DNA of 64,000 nucleotides from Bacteroidaceae bacterium (GCA_017509605.1 JAFWPH010000055.1:17343-81342); one strand, 5' to 3'. Counted from the first letter of the stretch, positions 35,017 through 43,984 are shown. Notes: generated from the sequence alone by a model not told the origin. Program-made: numbers and translations.

Positions 35017-36225
35017 TTAATAAGTTCGTTTCTCTGTTTTCTTCCTATTGTCGATATTGTGACAGCGCTCTTGCAGCACGCTGTCAATCAGTTGTATCTG
35101 GTCGGTGATGTTCATGATGATGTCACCTCTTTCTGTTACAGGTATTAAATCATGTTTGATTCTTTTATCCTTGTTTTCTGGTTTCTTGTTGTAATCAGTC
35201 CAGTCTCGGTTACAGTCATTATTGACCCTGATTTGCAAGTCCCTGTCATTGGTGATGACCAACAGCCGCAATCTTTCCTCAATCATGATGTTCTTGCTGT
35301 ACTGTCTGATCCATTTGTCGGCATATATCTTATTCTTGTCGTCTTCAGCTTCTTCAACCACCAATTCAAGTCTGGCCTTGAGTTGCTTTCCCTCTTTTTT
35401 GCACATGTCACTGATCAGGCACTTGGCGCTCCAGGCCATAGGCTGCCGGGGATCTTCCATGTCTTTACTGAAACTGTTGATTTCAGAATAGACAGCATTG
35501 TGCACTTCAAACCGATAGTCGTTAAAGGTGTAGTCATCGTCGGGTTTGATGGCCTTTTCTCTTTGTGTTTGTCCGAGAAACAACAACATGTGCTTGTATT
35601 TCATCTGTTTCTTCCCATTGCAGTCTTCATCCGCCAGCCAGATATTGGTGTCGGTGGCAATGACGTTAAAATCGAGTTGACGCATCAAGTAATCCCGTTG
35701 TCGGATAAGTTCCACTTCACTCTTCTTTTCGAGTTCTTCTCTCTCATAGAGATTTATTCTCGACCCCATGAAATAGACAAACTTGGATTTTTGAGGATTG
35801 GCAGTCGGTGTAGTCTTGATTTCTTTTTTCTCTTTTTCCTCTTTTTCCTCTTTTTTCTCCTTCTTCTCTTCTTTCTTCTCTTCGGTTGTTTCTTTTTTCT
35901 TCACCTCAGTCTTCACAATCTTGGGGTTCTCGTCGTTTTTGAGAATCATGGAAGCGCATTCTGGTGCATATAGGAGTATTCGATTACCGGAAACGGCCGA
36001 TGCTTTCAATGTCATTCTCTTGACAGGTATTTCTGCAAAGAACAGGTCGGGCGCGGGGTTGTCGCCCAGGAAATGGCGCCATGTTCGCCTATCTCCTTCC
36101 ACTACCTCGGCCTCCAAAGAGGTCTTGTCAATCGGTACCAGCACCATCTGTTTATCCTTGAGCAGTTCCTGAATGGTGATGCCGTTTTCACCTATCAACA
36201 CTTTCCTTTCTAAGATTTCGTTCAT
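35017..36225 (-). CDS. PIN-like domain protein with Lys/Glu-rich linker
   Basis: I start at 36225 (MNEILERKVLIGENG), 402 residues; the ATG at 36282 adds a poor extension. Residues about 1-110 form an unknown globular part. Residues about 110-140 are almost only Lys and Glu. From about 185 a PIN-type nuclease pattern is visible: NVIATDTNIWL with Asp 192, and LLVITNDRDLQIR with Asp 327 and Asp 329, spaced as in PIN domains with a large insert. PIN enzymes cut RNA with two metal ions. The call depends on these motifs. It is 141 bases downstream of the coiled-coil lipoprotein gene. Inference: the effector nuclease of the module. Confidence 0.75.
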   Translation of the reverse strand: MNEILERKVLIGENGITIQELLKDKQMVLVPIDKTSLEAEVVEGDRRTWRHFLGDNPAPDLFFAEIPVKRMTLKASAVSGNRILLYAPECASMILKNDENPKIVKTEVKKKETTEEKKEEKKEKKEEKEEKEKKEIKTTPTANPQKSKFVYFMGSRINLYEREELEKKSEVELIRQRDYLMRQLDFNVIATDTNIWLADEDCNGKKQMKYKHMLLFLGQTQREKAIKPDDDYTFNDYRFEVHNAVYSEINSFSKDMEDPRQPMAWSAKCLISDMCKKEGKQLKARLELVVEEAEDDKNKIYADKWIRQYSKNIMIEERLRLLVITNDRDLQIRVNNDCNRDWTDYNKKPENKDKRIKHDLIPVTERGDIIMNITDQIQLIDSVLQERCHNIDNRKKTEKRTY

Positions 36226-36366
36226 CAGTTCGGTTCGTTTTATTATCCTGACAAAGTTAACCATAAAAAGCGAGACCATCAAACCTTTTCAGTTTTTATT
36301 CTCTTAACGCCTCAATTTGTAGGTACACGAGGAGAGCCGTCAATGGAATTCGAGGCGAGTTGTTGT

Positions 36367-37149
36367 CTAATTGAACTGTCGATAGAGTCTGTCGGCATAA
36401 GAGATTCTTGAAGCCGCGCTTGGGCTGCCCAATTGCTGAGCCTTCTGGTAGCATCCTCTGGCCTTCAGTACAAAAGTCAGTTTTGCCACTTTGACCGGTT
36501 TCATGTTTCCGTGTCCTTTCACGATTGGCAGTGTTTCAGCTGCACTGATGAGTTCGTCCCCCATTGCCAGCCAGGAGTTGATCTCGCTTTCCCGGAGTTC
36601 TTCCCTTGTATTGGCCAATTCCGCATTACTCTCCTGGAGTTGTTTGCTCGTCTGTCCGAGTTCATGGTCAAGTGTTGAGATCTGTTGGTCCATCTTGGTG
36701 ATTTGCTCATCCTTCTGCCGTATGATGGTCTTCAGTTCATCTATTTCCTGCTCTTTCTGACGTAGCGTGGTTTTGAGTTTTTCGAGGAAAAGTTTTGTGG
36801 ATTGGTCTATGCTCTCCATTTCCTCAGCCCTTTCCAGTTTCTGCTTGATAGATGCGATGTCCTTGGCTATCTCCTCCGCTTTGATGCGGTTGCTGCTTCC
36901 AGAGTTGTCTTCGAGCGAGCGTTCAAGATTGGCAGTCCTTCCTGATACGGAGTTGATTGCAGTGAAGATGTTATCGATGAGTTTTTGTGCCTCGACATTG
37001 TTTTCGAGCGCCTTGGACCTTTCTTGTCTCAGCCGGTCACATTCCATTTGCAATTCGGTGAGATCCATGTTCGCAGTGTCTCTTTGTCCACAAGAGCAAC
37101 ACAACAGGCCCATCAGGCCTGCCATCATAATCATTTTACGAGTATCCAT
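36367..37149 (-). CDS. Coiled-coil lipoprotein
   Basis: The 260-residue protein begins MDTRKMIMMAGLMGLLCCSCG, a lipoprotein-type signal with several cysteines. Long coiled coils follow (about 30-65 and 85-190), for example LKTIIRQKDEQITKMDQQIS. The last 60 residues (INSWLAMGDELISAAETLP to YADRLYRQFN) look like helical hairpins of TPR type. It should be anchored to a membrane, outside the cytoplasm. Its start overlaps the stop of the zinc-ribbon membrane gene by 19 bases, so the two proteins are probably partners. Confidence 0.82.
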   Translation of the reverse strand: MDTRKMIMMAGLMGLLCCSCGQRDTANMDLTELQMECDRLRQERSKALENNVEAQKLIDNIFTAINSVSGRTANLERSLEDNSGSSNRIKAEEIAKDIASIKQKLERAEEMESIDQSTKLFLEKLKTTLRQKEQEIDELKTIIRQKDEQITKMDQQISTLDHELGQTSKQLQESNAELANTREELRESEINSWLAMGDELISAAETLPIVKGHGNMKPVKVAKLTFVLKARGCYQKAQQLGSPSAASRISYADRLYRQFN

Positions 37150-37943
37150 CCTTCAAAAGTTATTTCTATTTCGTTTGTTAAGTTCTTTATCCTCGCTTTT
37201 CCCGTTCCAAGTTGTTCGGAATAGATTTCTCCGTTTGAGATGTTGTAAGAGAAAGTGTATCGCCGGGTGATGTTGGTGGTATAGACATTCATCTCATACT
37301 GGCTGTCTTTGTAGAGAATCTCTACAGAGGCATTGGTTTGATCGCTGCCGTTCATTTCTCTGGGAAAATAAACGCCAGAGATGTCACGTGGTACCGTTTC
37401 CTCATTCACAGCGTATTCTGAGGGTGGCGGGAAGTTTGACGACGAATCTCTGGTAAAGATCTTGTAAAGCAGCGCACATACGATAAAGACCAGGAGTACG
37501 GCTCCGACCCGAAGGGTCCACTTCTTCCAAGGATTGTCTCTCAGCGCATCGTATTCACTCCTGCTGATCAGCACATTTCCTGATGGGGCAAATCCCTCGC
37601 GTTGGATTGTATCGAGCCTGCCCTTTGCTTCTTTAAGGTTTCTCAACTCCCAATACCTGATCAGTTGATAACCTTCCGGGGCATATCCTTCGCGTTGGAT
37701 GGTTTCCAGTTTACCTCTTGCGTCGTTGAGGTTCCTCATCTGCGCATTTCCAACCAGTTGGAAACCCTCAGGAGCATAGCCCTGCACCTTCAGGTTCCTC
37801 AACTCGGTTTGGTCTTTGCGAAGCCTTTCGACCTCCTCCTTGCTGACCACGGTCACTTCTGAGCCAAGTGGCATACGACAATTGGCGCAGTAGTTGTATG
37901 CGTCGTCGTTCAGGTGTCCACATTTTCCACAAATCTTTGCCAT
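37131..37943 (-). CDS. Zinc-ribbon, repeat-containing single-pass membrane protein
   Basis: The 270-residue protein has an N-terminal zinc ribbon (CGKCGHLN and CANCRMPLG), the phrase VTVVSKEEVERLRKDQ, and two and a half copies of a 31-residue unit starting GYAPEGFQL, GYAPEGYQL and GFAPSGNVL. A membrane span (VGAVLLVFIVCALLYKIF) at about 148-165 precedes an outer domain of ~100 residues rich in beta strands. The layout matches the 28537-29895 protein: ribbon inside, one span, sensor outside. It overlaps the coiled-coil lipoprotein gene. Confidence 0.83.
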   Translation of the reverse strand: MAKICGKCGHLNDDAYNYCANCRMPLGSEVTVVSKEEVERLRKDQTELRNLKVQGYAPEGFQLVGNAQMRNLNDARGKLETIQREGYAPEGYQLIRYWELRNLKEAKGRLDTIQREGFAPSGNVLISRSEYDALRDNPWKKWTLRVGAVLLVFIVCALLYKIFTRDSSSNFPPPSEYAVNEETVPRDISGVYFPREMNGSDQTNASVEILYKDSQYEMNVYTTNITRRYTFSYNISNGEIYSEQLGTGKARIKNLTNEIEITFEGWILVK

Positions 37944-38006
37944 AATGAATTTTGGTTATCTGTCGGCATCAAAACATGGAGGGGGAAGAGGTCAGGCCAA
38001 GTCCCC

Positions 38007-41000
38007 TTACATTTTGATGTTCAATGTGTTGTCATTGAACAGCTGGCGTATGTCGCTGACGATATTCATCGAGAATCCGTCCTCGTTCATGCCGCCATGC
38101 AGTATTCCTATCACTTTCCAGTTGTTGGCGAGCATCACCGGTCCCCCCGAGGATCCATGTGTGGCACCCGCCTGGGTGCGGATGGCATCGAAAGTACGGG
38201 AGACACCCCGAGTGTTGGTGATTCGGCAGTTGCTCTCCGTATTACTGATAACTCCTTGTGTGAGCAGCATGCTGTCCGACACCTGTGTGCCCATGGGGAA
38301 TCCGGCAATTTGGATGTATGTAGCCGGTTCGCGCGGTGTGTCCACATCTACGTGGAAGCATTTGGCTCCGTCGGGCAGGCTGTTGAGCTGAAGGATGGCG
38401 AAGTCATGCTGTGGGTTGTTCCAAAGCAATGTAGCCTGAGTGGCCATCTTCGTTCCCCTCATGTTGAGTGTGAAAGTGAAATTGTTTTCACCTTCCACCA
38501 CATGGCTTGCCGTGAGCACATATCTGTTCTTGAGCGAGATGATGAACGCCGTACCCGAACCGCCACGCAACTCAATCAGTCCGACGGAAGCATAAAGGTC
38601 GTTGCCGTTGGCCACGTAAGCGTCCTCTTCCTCTCCTGAGCAGTCGATTTGCCCGCTGTAGTATGCTGGATGGTCAAAGATGTCCAGTCCGTCATTTCCT
38701 TGTGCATTGTTTGCATCCTCAGTGCCTTCCACCAGAGGGAAGTCTTCCGGGATGATGCGCATTGCGAAATCCGTGTCGGCTTGCTGTTCGTGTGTTGCAT
38801 TGTTGTAGCGTTCGTCACGATGGTCTTTGAGAATGGCCATCAATGTTCCCACCACCCCAGCATTTCCGAAATTGCGGTCTCTGACAAGGGATGCGAAATA
38901 TCGAATAGCGGGCTCCTTGCAAGTATTGGGATCCATTCTTACCTGTGTCTTGGGATTATTGGCCATACGCAGAAGAATCTCCCACAATTCCTCGTTGGTA
39001 TAATCCGTGAAGTTAATGACGTTGCTCATTCGTCGTGACATACCGGGATTGACATTGATCATCTGCTGCATTTCATTAGTGTAACCCGCCATGATGATGC
39101 AGAGTTTGTTCTCGTAGTCCCTATTGGTAATATTACCGACGATATCTGCCAGCACTCTCGGGCTTTGTGTGAGCATATAAGCCTCGTCGATGAAGAGCAC
39201 CTTTCCAATGTTGTCCTCAAACAGTTTCTTCACTTGTTCAGGAGTTGATGTGAGCAAGTCATTACCGGCGATTTCCGTCATCACATTGGCGTCCTCGCTT
39301 TGGAGGACTCCCAGTTTCTGCAGTACCTCACCCATGATACGGGCGATGGTTGTCTTTCCCGTTCCCGGATTACCGCTGAACACGAAGTTGAGTTTGGGCA
39401 TCTCAGGTTCAAAGTCATCAATGAGCCTCAGTTTGTTTCTTTCGGCGAGGCATTTGTTGAAGAGGTTCTTCACCACTTCTTTCACGCCTTGCTGTCCCAC
39501 CAGCGCATTGAGGTCACCGAAAATCACCTTATGATTGAGCATAGACGGGTCGATGAGCATGCGCAGTTTATCAGGCAGGTGACGGACGTCGAGAGGCTGT
39601 GTATCTCCGCTGTTGCGGTAGGTTCCCACGATGTTGTTGACGAGGTTTTCCATATCGCCCACATTACCGAACTTCTTGGTGCGGTACGCATACTTGAACT
39701 TGATGATGTTCTTGAGTGCCGTGCGGAACTCCTCGGTTGTAGGCACATTGATCATCTTCATGGAGATATTGAAGAGCACGTCGGGTTTGTAGTCATGGAA
39801 ATAGAAGAATCCCAGGTTGTTGAACCTGCGTCGGAATCCCTTGTTTCCCTCATTGATGAGATGCATGATCTCGTCAGTATATCCTGCGAGAATGACGAGG
39901 GAGTCGTCGTTGTCCTCCATGAACTGTATGAGTACCTCGATAGCCTCTGAACCGTAGTTGACGTCGCCGTGGTCGTTGTCGCCCGACATGAGTCCATAGG
40001 CTTCGTCGATGAAGAGCACACCACCTCGGGCTCGCTCGCAGACCGCTCTTGTTTTCGGTCTTGTGCTTCCGATGTACTCACCGATGAGCTCGCTGACATC
40101 CACCTTGACGAAATGTCCTTTGGGCAGTAGTCCATCCTCACGAAGAATGTCGCCGAAGAGACGAGCCACCGTCGATTTACCTGTTCCGGGGCTTCCCATG
40201 AGCGCCATGTGTGGACGGAATCGTCCTCCCCCCGCTCCTGCTCGGTGTGCATTGAGCGCCCTTCTGTAGTCTTCGAACTGTTTCCTGATGTTGTCAATGC
40301 CTTGCATGGCATTGAGTTTGTCGATTGCTTTGATTGTATCCATGTTATTGATGATTTGATCTAAGATTTCTATAGGCAATGTGATGAAATCACGCATCAT
40401 GCGCAAGGTATTGGCATCCTTTTGCTTCTTGTCGGTAGATATGCCCTGCCACATCCTCAGCACTACATGATCCCAGGGAACGTTTCCAAAGATATGGGGC
40501 AGTCCCTCTGTGATTCGTCTTCTGTTCAGCAGGTTGGCAATTTCGTCACGTTCGGGGTCAGCCATAAAGAAGACTGTCTTGAGGACTTGTTTCTTAGTGT
40601 TTCCCTCTTTGTCGGTAGTGGGGATGAGGTCCTCGAGCATGAGGTCCTTGAATGGCGGTCGGAAGAGGAATTTGTCGCTTCCGTTCTTCAGTTCCTCCGC
40701 GAATGCCTCGTTGGACTTGAAGTCGTAGAGCGCGATGATCTTGAGTCCGATATTCCGTCTGATATAGTTGGCCCTGATGTTGCTGAGTTGGTTCTCATAC
40801 ATCTTCTGTTCGTCCTCATCATATTGTAGCGTGTTAGGATTGACAAATACCACCGCCACCTTTCGCTGCGCGTCACGTTCGACCATTCCGTTGACCGAGC
40901 TGAAGAATCCAACACTCTGAGTGACCGTATAGACTCTGCCGAGGCTGTTGCTGATCACTTGTATAGAAGGATGGCGAGTGGTGTTGTCATCAGCATTGCT

Positions 41001-41354
41001 TGTCGGGTTGTTTCCATTAGCGGCATTGGCCTGTCGGTTCACATTGCGGCTCTTGGCCATGGGTCCCTTTCCAGCGAAGAAGTCCCTGCGCTGAGGTGCA
41101 GCAGGAGCGTTCTGCTGTGGTGCGTTGAACCCGAAGAAGTCGATGAGTTGTTGCTGTTCGAAAGAGAAGGCCTTGTCGTCATAGAACACAGTAATGTATC
41201 CCTCCTGCCTGAGATAGAGGTATAGTGCCTCATAGAGGTTGTTGACACGCAAGTCTGCAGTGACATATACCTCATCTGTCCTGTTCACGCCGTAGATGGC
41301 GGTGAAGAGACCTCTTTCGTTGATGTTGAGAGCATCGATTCGCTGTGTGATCAT
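38007..41354 (-). CDS. Tandem CbxX/CfxQ-type AAA+ ATPase fused to a trypsin-like protease
   Basis: The 1115-residue protein has an N-terminal region (1-340) of alpha/beta character without a Walker motif. Two AAA+ domains follow: Walker A GSPGTGKST (387-395) with Walker B FIDEA at Asp 450, then GNPGTGKTT (Lys 667) with FIDEA at Asp 723. Both resemble the CbxX/CfxQ rubisco-activase-like family. From about 915 to the end is a trypsin-like serine protease: His 951 (LTASHVVEG), Asp 984 (HDFAILQL) and Ser 1069 (THGSSGGPVM). There is no signal peptide, so the protease is cytoplasmic, and ATP-driven remodelling may feed or gate it. It is the largest protein of the cluster. Confidence 0.92.
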   Translation of the reverse strand: MITQRIDALNINERGLFTAIYGVNRTDEVYVTADLRVNNLYEALYLYLRQEGYITVFYDDKAFSFEQQQLIDFFGFNAPQQNAPAAPQRRDFFAGKGPMAKSRNVNRQANAANGNNPTSNADDNTTRHPSIQVISNSLGRVYTVTQSVGFFSSVNGMVERDAQRKVAVVFVNPNTLQYDEDEQKMYENQLSNIRANYIRRNIGLKIIALYDFKSNEAFAEELKNGSDKFLFRPPFKDLMLEDLIPTTDKEGNTKKQVLKTVFFMADPERDEIANLLNRRRITEGLPHIFGNVPWDHVVLRMWQGISTDKKQKDANTLRMMRDFITLPIEILDQIINNMDTIKAIDKLNAMQGIDNIRKQFEDYRRALNAHRAGAGGGRFRPHMALMGSPGTGKSTVARLFGDILREDGLLPKGHFVKVDVSELIGEYIGSTRPKTRAVCERARGGVLFIDEAYGLMSGDNDHGDVNYGSEAIEVLIQFMEDNDDSLVILAGYTDEIMHLINEGNKGFRRRFNNLGFFYFHDYKPDVLFNISMKMINVPTTEEFRTALKNIIKFKYAYRTKKFGNVGDMENLVNNIVGTYRNSGDTQPLDVRHLPDKLRMLIDPSMLNHKVIFGDLNALVGQQGVKEVVKNLFNKCLAERNKLRLIDDFEPEMPKLNFVFSGNPGTGKTTIARIMGEVLQKLGVLQSEDANVMTEIAGNDLLTSTPEQVKKLFEDNIGKVLFIDEAYMLTQSPRVLADIVGNITNRDYENKLCIIMAGYTNEMQQMINVNPGMSRRMSNVINFTDYTNEELWEILLRMANNPKTQVRMDPNTCKEPAIRYFASLVRDRNFGNAGVVGTLMAILKDHRDERYNNATHEQQADTDFAMRIIPEDFPLVEGTEDANNAQGNDGLDIFDHPAYYSGQIDCSGEEEDAYVANGNDLYASVGLIELRGGSGTAFIISLKNRYVLTASHVVEGENNFTFTLNMRGTKMATQATLLWNNPQHDFAILQLNSLPDGAKCFHVDVDTPREPATYIQIAGFPMGTQVSDSMLLTQGVISNTESNCRITNTRGVSRTFDAIRTQAGATHGSSGGPVMLANNWKVIGILHGGMNEDGFSMNIVSDIRQLFNDNTLNIKM

Positions 41355-41384
41355 GGGTTTACCTTTTTTTCTTTTTTGTGATTT

Positions 41385-41456
41385 CGTGATTTCGTAATAA
41401 CGTTATTTCGAAGAATGCGTTATCACAGTGACTTCGTTATAACGTTATTACGAAAT
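41385..41456. repeat. Palindromic TTCGTTATAACGTTATTACG repeats within the operon
   Basis: The 123-base gap between the coiled-coil and AAA+/protease genes contains repeated AACGTTATTTCG and CGTTATAACGTTATTACG units, related to 21277-21331. It is the second-largest gap between the early genes and may alter expression of the genes downstream. Confidence 0.65.
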
Positions 41457-41477
41457 ATTGAAGGTTGTTATCGAGCG

Positions 41478-42986
41478 TTATTTTCTTCTGTTCACGGCTT
41501 TGTCCACGTCTTTGGCAGCTCCTTTGCGGCGCAGTTTCTGTGGATCCTTCAGCTGCGGTATCTTGCCGTCGCCACCACAAGCGGGTGCCTTGATGCTTCC
41601 GAGTTTATGTCCGCTCTTCTCGATTTCGCGCTTGATTTGTTCCATGCGAGTCTGGAATGCTCCTTCTGCCTCCACACGTTCGTCGTTGCGATGGAAGATG
41701 ATCTTGTTGACCGTTGTTCCATTCTGCTCTTCAGGCAGGATGAGTATGGAGAGTTGCTCACCTGTGGAATGACGCTCAAGCACGGCGTATGTACCTTCGC
41801 GGCAGTCGTCGTCCTCCTCACCACCCATGAAACCAGGGGCGTCCTTCAGTTCCCATCCCTGGTCGAGCATGGCATTGAGGATGTCGTTGGAGACAGCCAC
41901 GCGGCACTCGCTCAAGATGCCGAGGTTGACCGCCTCCTGGCGCAGTTCGTCAGCCTGTTCTTTCATCAGGTTGAGTTTGGCAATCAGCTGGTCGAGTTCT
42001 TCCATGTCGGGCTGTTCGCTGTCGATGCGCTTCTGCACCTCCTTGATCTGCTGTTCCAGTTGGCTGTACTTGCCGTGTGTCCAGTAGTCGGCCTGCAGTT
42101 CCTCAGTCTTGCTTTCGTCGTAGATGCTGTTGACCTTGAGTTTCATGTTTTCCTGCATGAGTCTCAACAAGGCATCAGCCATGGTTTTGGCCAGTTTGTG
42201 CTTTGCCTGCCATTTCAGGTGTTCGCGCACTGCTTCTGCTTCCATGACGAGTGCATCGTCCACGAGGTTGTTGGCGTCGGTGATGGAACATGTTCCCGGG
42301 TTGGACTTGATTCCGCGGAGACGTTGTTCCAGCAGTGCCACTTTGTCCTGCATGCTCTGTGGCGCGAATCGTGCCACAGGTGTTCTTTGGCGTATGGTGT
42401 CGAGAAGTGCGAGCGCCTCGCCTGCTGCGAGCAGTTTGTTGTTCTCGTCCTGCTGGCGCAAGTCGTAGAGGTTCTTGACGTTGGCGTTGATGGTGTTGAT
42501 TTGCTGCTGTTGGTTTTGGAAACGCTTGTTCACGTCCTTCTCGAGTTGGTTGAGATTGTTGTTGAGCGTGTTCAGTCCATCAGCGAGTGATTCAATCTCG
42601 TCCTGCATCTCTTCCATGGCCTCACTCTGTTTATCGAGTGCATCGTAGATCTCGTCGCGGAGGTTGCGCAGTGCCTGTGTGTGTTTCTGGTCAATGGCTC
42701 TTAGGTTAGCCCTCAATTTCCGTGCGTTGTCGTCAATACGCGCTCCCAGGCTTTTCTGGACATCGTCGATGTGGCTGTCGAGGTTGGCAGCGAGTGTATT
42801 GATGTTCTGATAGAGTTCTCGTCTTGTGTCTTCTATCATCCATCGTGCGTTCTGGTCAGCTTGGTTGAGGACTTTCTGTTCTGCGTTTCTGATTTCGTTC
42901 TGCAATTGTCCGCGCAGGCGGTTGATGCCTCTTTCGAGTCCATCGTTGATACCATCAAGTGTGGTTGATTTTACATCTCTACTCAT
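41478..42986 (-). CDS. Large coiled-coil protein, unknown function
   Basis: The 502-residue protein is mostly helical. Residues 1-170 show heptad patterns (INRLRGQLQNEIRNAEQKVLN, LDKQSEAMEEMQDEIESLADG, QNQQQQINTINANVKNLYD). A second helical part spans about 215-365. A small alpha/beta domain (about 370-460, AVSNDILNAMLDQGWELKDA then TYAVLERHSTGEQLSILILP) is followed by a basic tail (KLRRKGAAKDVDKAVNRRK). There are no membrane segments or signal. The small domain resembles no family I can name. It lies 13 bases after the radical SAM gene. Inference: a scaffold or filament-forming component. Confidence 0.82.
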   Translation of the reverse strand: MSRDVKSTTLDGINDGLERGINRLRGQLQNEIRNAEQKVLNQADQNARWMIEDTRRELYQNINTLAANLDSHIDDVQKSLGARIDDNARKLRANLRAIDQKHTQALRNLRDEIYDALDKQSEAMEEMQDEIESLADGLNTLNNNLNQLEKDVNKRFQNQQQQINTINANVKNLYDLRQQDENNKLLAAGEALALLDTIRQRTPVARFAPQSMQDKVALLEQRLRGIKSNPGTCSITDANNLVDDALVMEAEAVREHLKWQAKHKLAKTMADALLRLMQENMKLKVNSIYDESKTEELQADYWTHGKYSQLEQQIKEVQKRIDSEQPDMEELDQLIAKLNLMKEQADELRQEAVNLGILSECRVAVSNDILNAMLDQGWELKDAPGFMGGEEDDDCREGTYAVLERHSTGEQLSILILPEEQNGTTVNKIIFHRNDERVEAEGAFQTRMEQIKREIEKSGHKLGSIKAPACGGDGKIPQLKDPQKLRRKGAAKDVDKAVNRRK

Positions 42987-42999
42987 AGTGTTTTAAGAT

Positions 43000-43584
43000 T
43001 TAAAGTTTGTGTTTGTGTGGGACTCCAATCGTTGTCGCTGTTGCCGCGTCTTGGGCCACGTATTCAATTTTTCTGATTCCATCCGCCATTTGGTCGAGAT
43101 ATTTGTCGAGTCGGTGGCTCAGTGGGATGATGCGCTGGTTTGATGAGCCACGAATGCCCTTGTTGTCGTTCAGTTCCTCCACATATTCTCCGTCAATCAG
43201 CACATCCACGTATTGCAGTGCTTCTTTGGCGTGAGTGATGTGTTCGAGTTGTTCTATCGTGTAGCCCGTGTAAACAATCACGGTGAGTTCAGGTCTGTAC
43301 TGATGCACCAGTTCGAGCAGTCTGTTCAACTGGCCAGCCTGGAGGAAAGGCTCTCCCCCACTGACGGTCAGTCCGTCAATCCGGCTGTTGTCCACGATAT
43401 CTGTGGCCAGAGCCTCGATGTCAATCTCCGTTCCGCCGTCCAAGGATTGGCTTTCAGGTGTGACACACCCCTTGCATCTTCGGTGGCATCCCTGCGTCCA
43501 CAGCACATAGCGCAGCCCCGGCCCCAGCACGTGTGTGCCTTCTCGACAGATGTCGAAGAGTCGTATGTTATGATTTGATGACAT
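43000..43584 (-). CDS. Radical SAM activase-type 4Fe-4S protein (NrdG/PflA-like)
   Basis: The 194-residue protein is short, like anaerobic ribonucleotide reductase activase. GPGLRYVLWTQGCHRRCKGCVTP contains a CxxxCxxC cluster motif of radical SAM enzymes. LTVSGGEPFLQAG is the SAM-binding GGE motif, and IVYTGYTIEQL is typical of NrdG. No nrdD or other glycyl radical enzyme gene is near. It starts inside the previous gene (17-base overlap). The chemistry could be activation of an unlinked enzyme or modification of a cluster protein; neither can be decided from sequence. Confidence 0.88.
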   Translation of the reverse strand: MSSNHNIRLFDICREGTHVLGPGLRYVLWTQGCHRRCKGCVTPESQSLDGGTEIDIEALATDIVDNSRIDGLTVSGGEPFLQAGQLNRLLELVHQYRPELTVIVYTGYTIEQLEHITHAKEALQYVDVLIDGEYVEELNDNKGIRGSSNQRIIPLSHRLDKYLDQMADGIRKIEYVAQDAATATTIGVPHKHKL

Positions 43585-43984
43585 TCTCGATCTGCAGTTT
43601 GTCGCGGCTTTGTATCACCGATTTCAATTGTTCGTCGTACTTGGTCAGCAGTCGTGATATACGTTCGTCAAGTTCTTTCAGTTGTTCGTTCACTGATTCC
43701 GTCTGCTGCAGTATATCCATGTTGAGGCGTCGGTGTGTCTCCAGTTGCGGTTTCCTCTTCTCGTATTCATTATGGAGTTTCTGGAGTCTTTCCTGAAGTT
43801 GTGAGACGAAGGGTGCGGTGTCAATGTTATCGAGCCGCCTCAGGCATTCCTCGGATAAGATGGAGAGCAAGACAGCCAGTTTCATTGTATTGTCGCTATT
43901 CTCCACCGTTTGGAGTTGTGACTGAATCTCTGATTCTATGTCTCTGAGTCCGATGTCGGACATCATGTTCTGTAAGTCTGTCAT
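43568..43984 (-). CDS. Small coiled-coil protein, unknown function
   Basis: The 138-residue protein starts MTDLQNMMSDIGLRDIESEI and is predicted almost wholly helical by its pattern of hydrophobic residues, with a coiled coil across about 60-125 (LQERLQKLHNEYEKRKPQLE, VNEQLKELDERISRLLTKYD). It has no cysteines beyond one and no membrane span. Its stop overlaps the radical SAM start by 17 bases and it follows the first gene of the cluster by 21 bases. Translational coupling suggests that it forms a complex with, or is a substrate of, the radical SAM protein. Confidence 0.8.
   Translation of the reverse strand: MTDLQNMMSDIGLRDIESEIQSQLQTVENSDNTMKLAVLLSILSEECLRRLDNIDTAPFVSQLQERLQKLHNEYEKRKPQLETHRRLNMDILQQTESVNEQLKELDERISRLLTKYDEQLKSVIQSRDKLQIENVIKS

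Noticed and set aside
43000..43584. Calling the radical SAM gene nrdG
   Set aside because: The motifs fit, but there is no nrdD nearby and the genomic setting is a signalling cluster, so a symbol would mislead.
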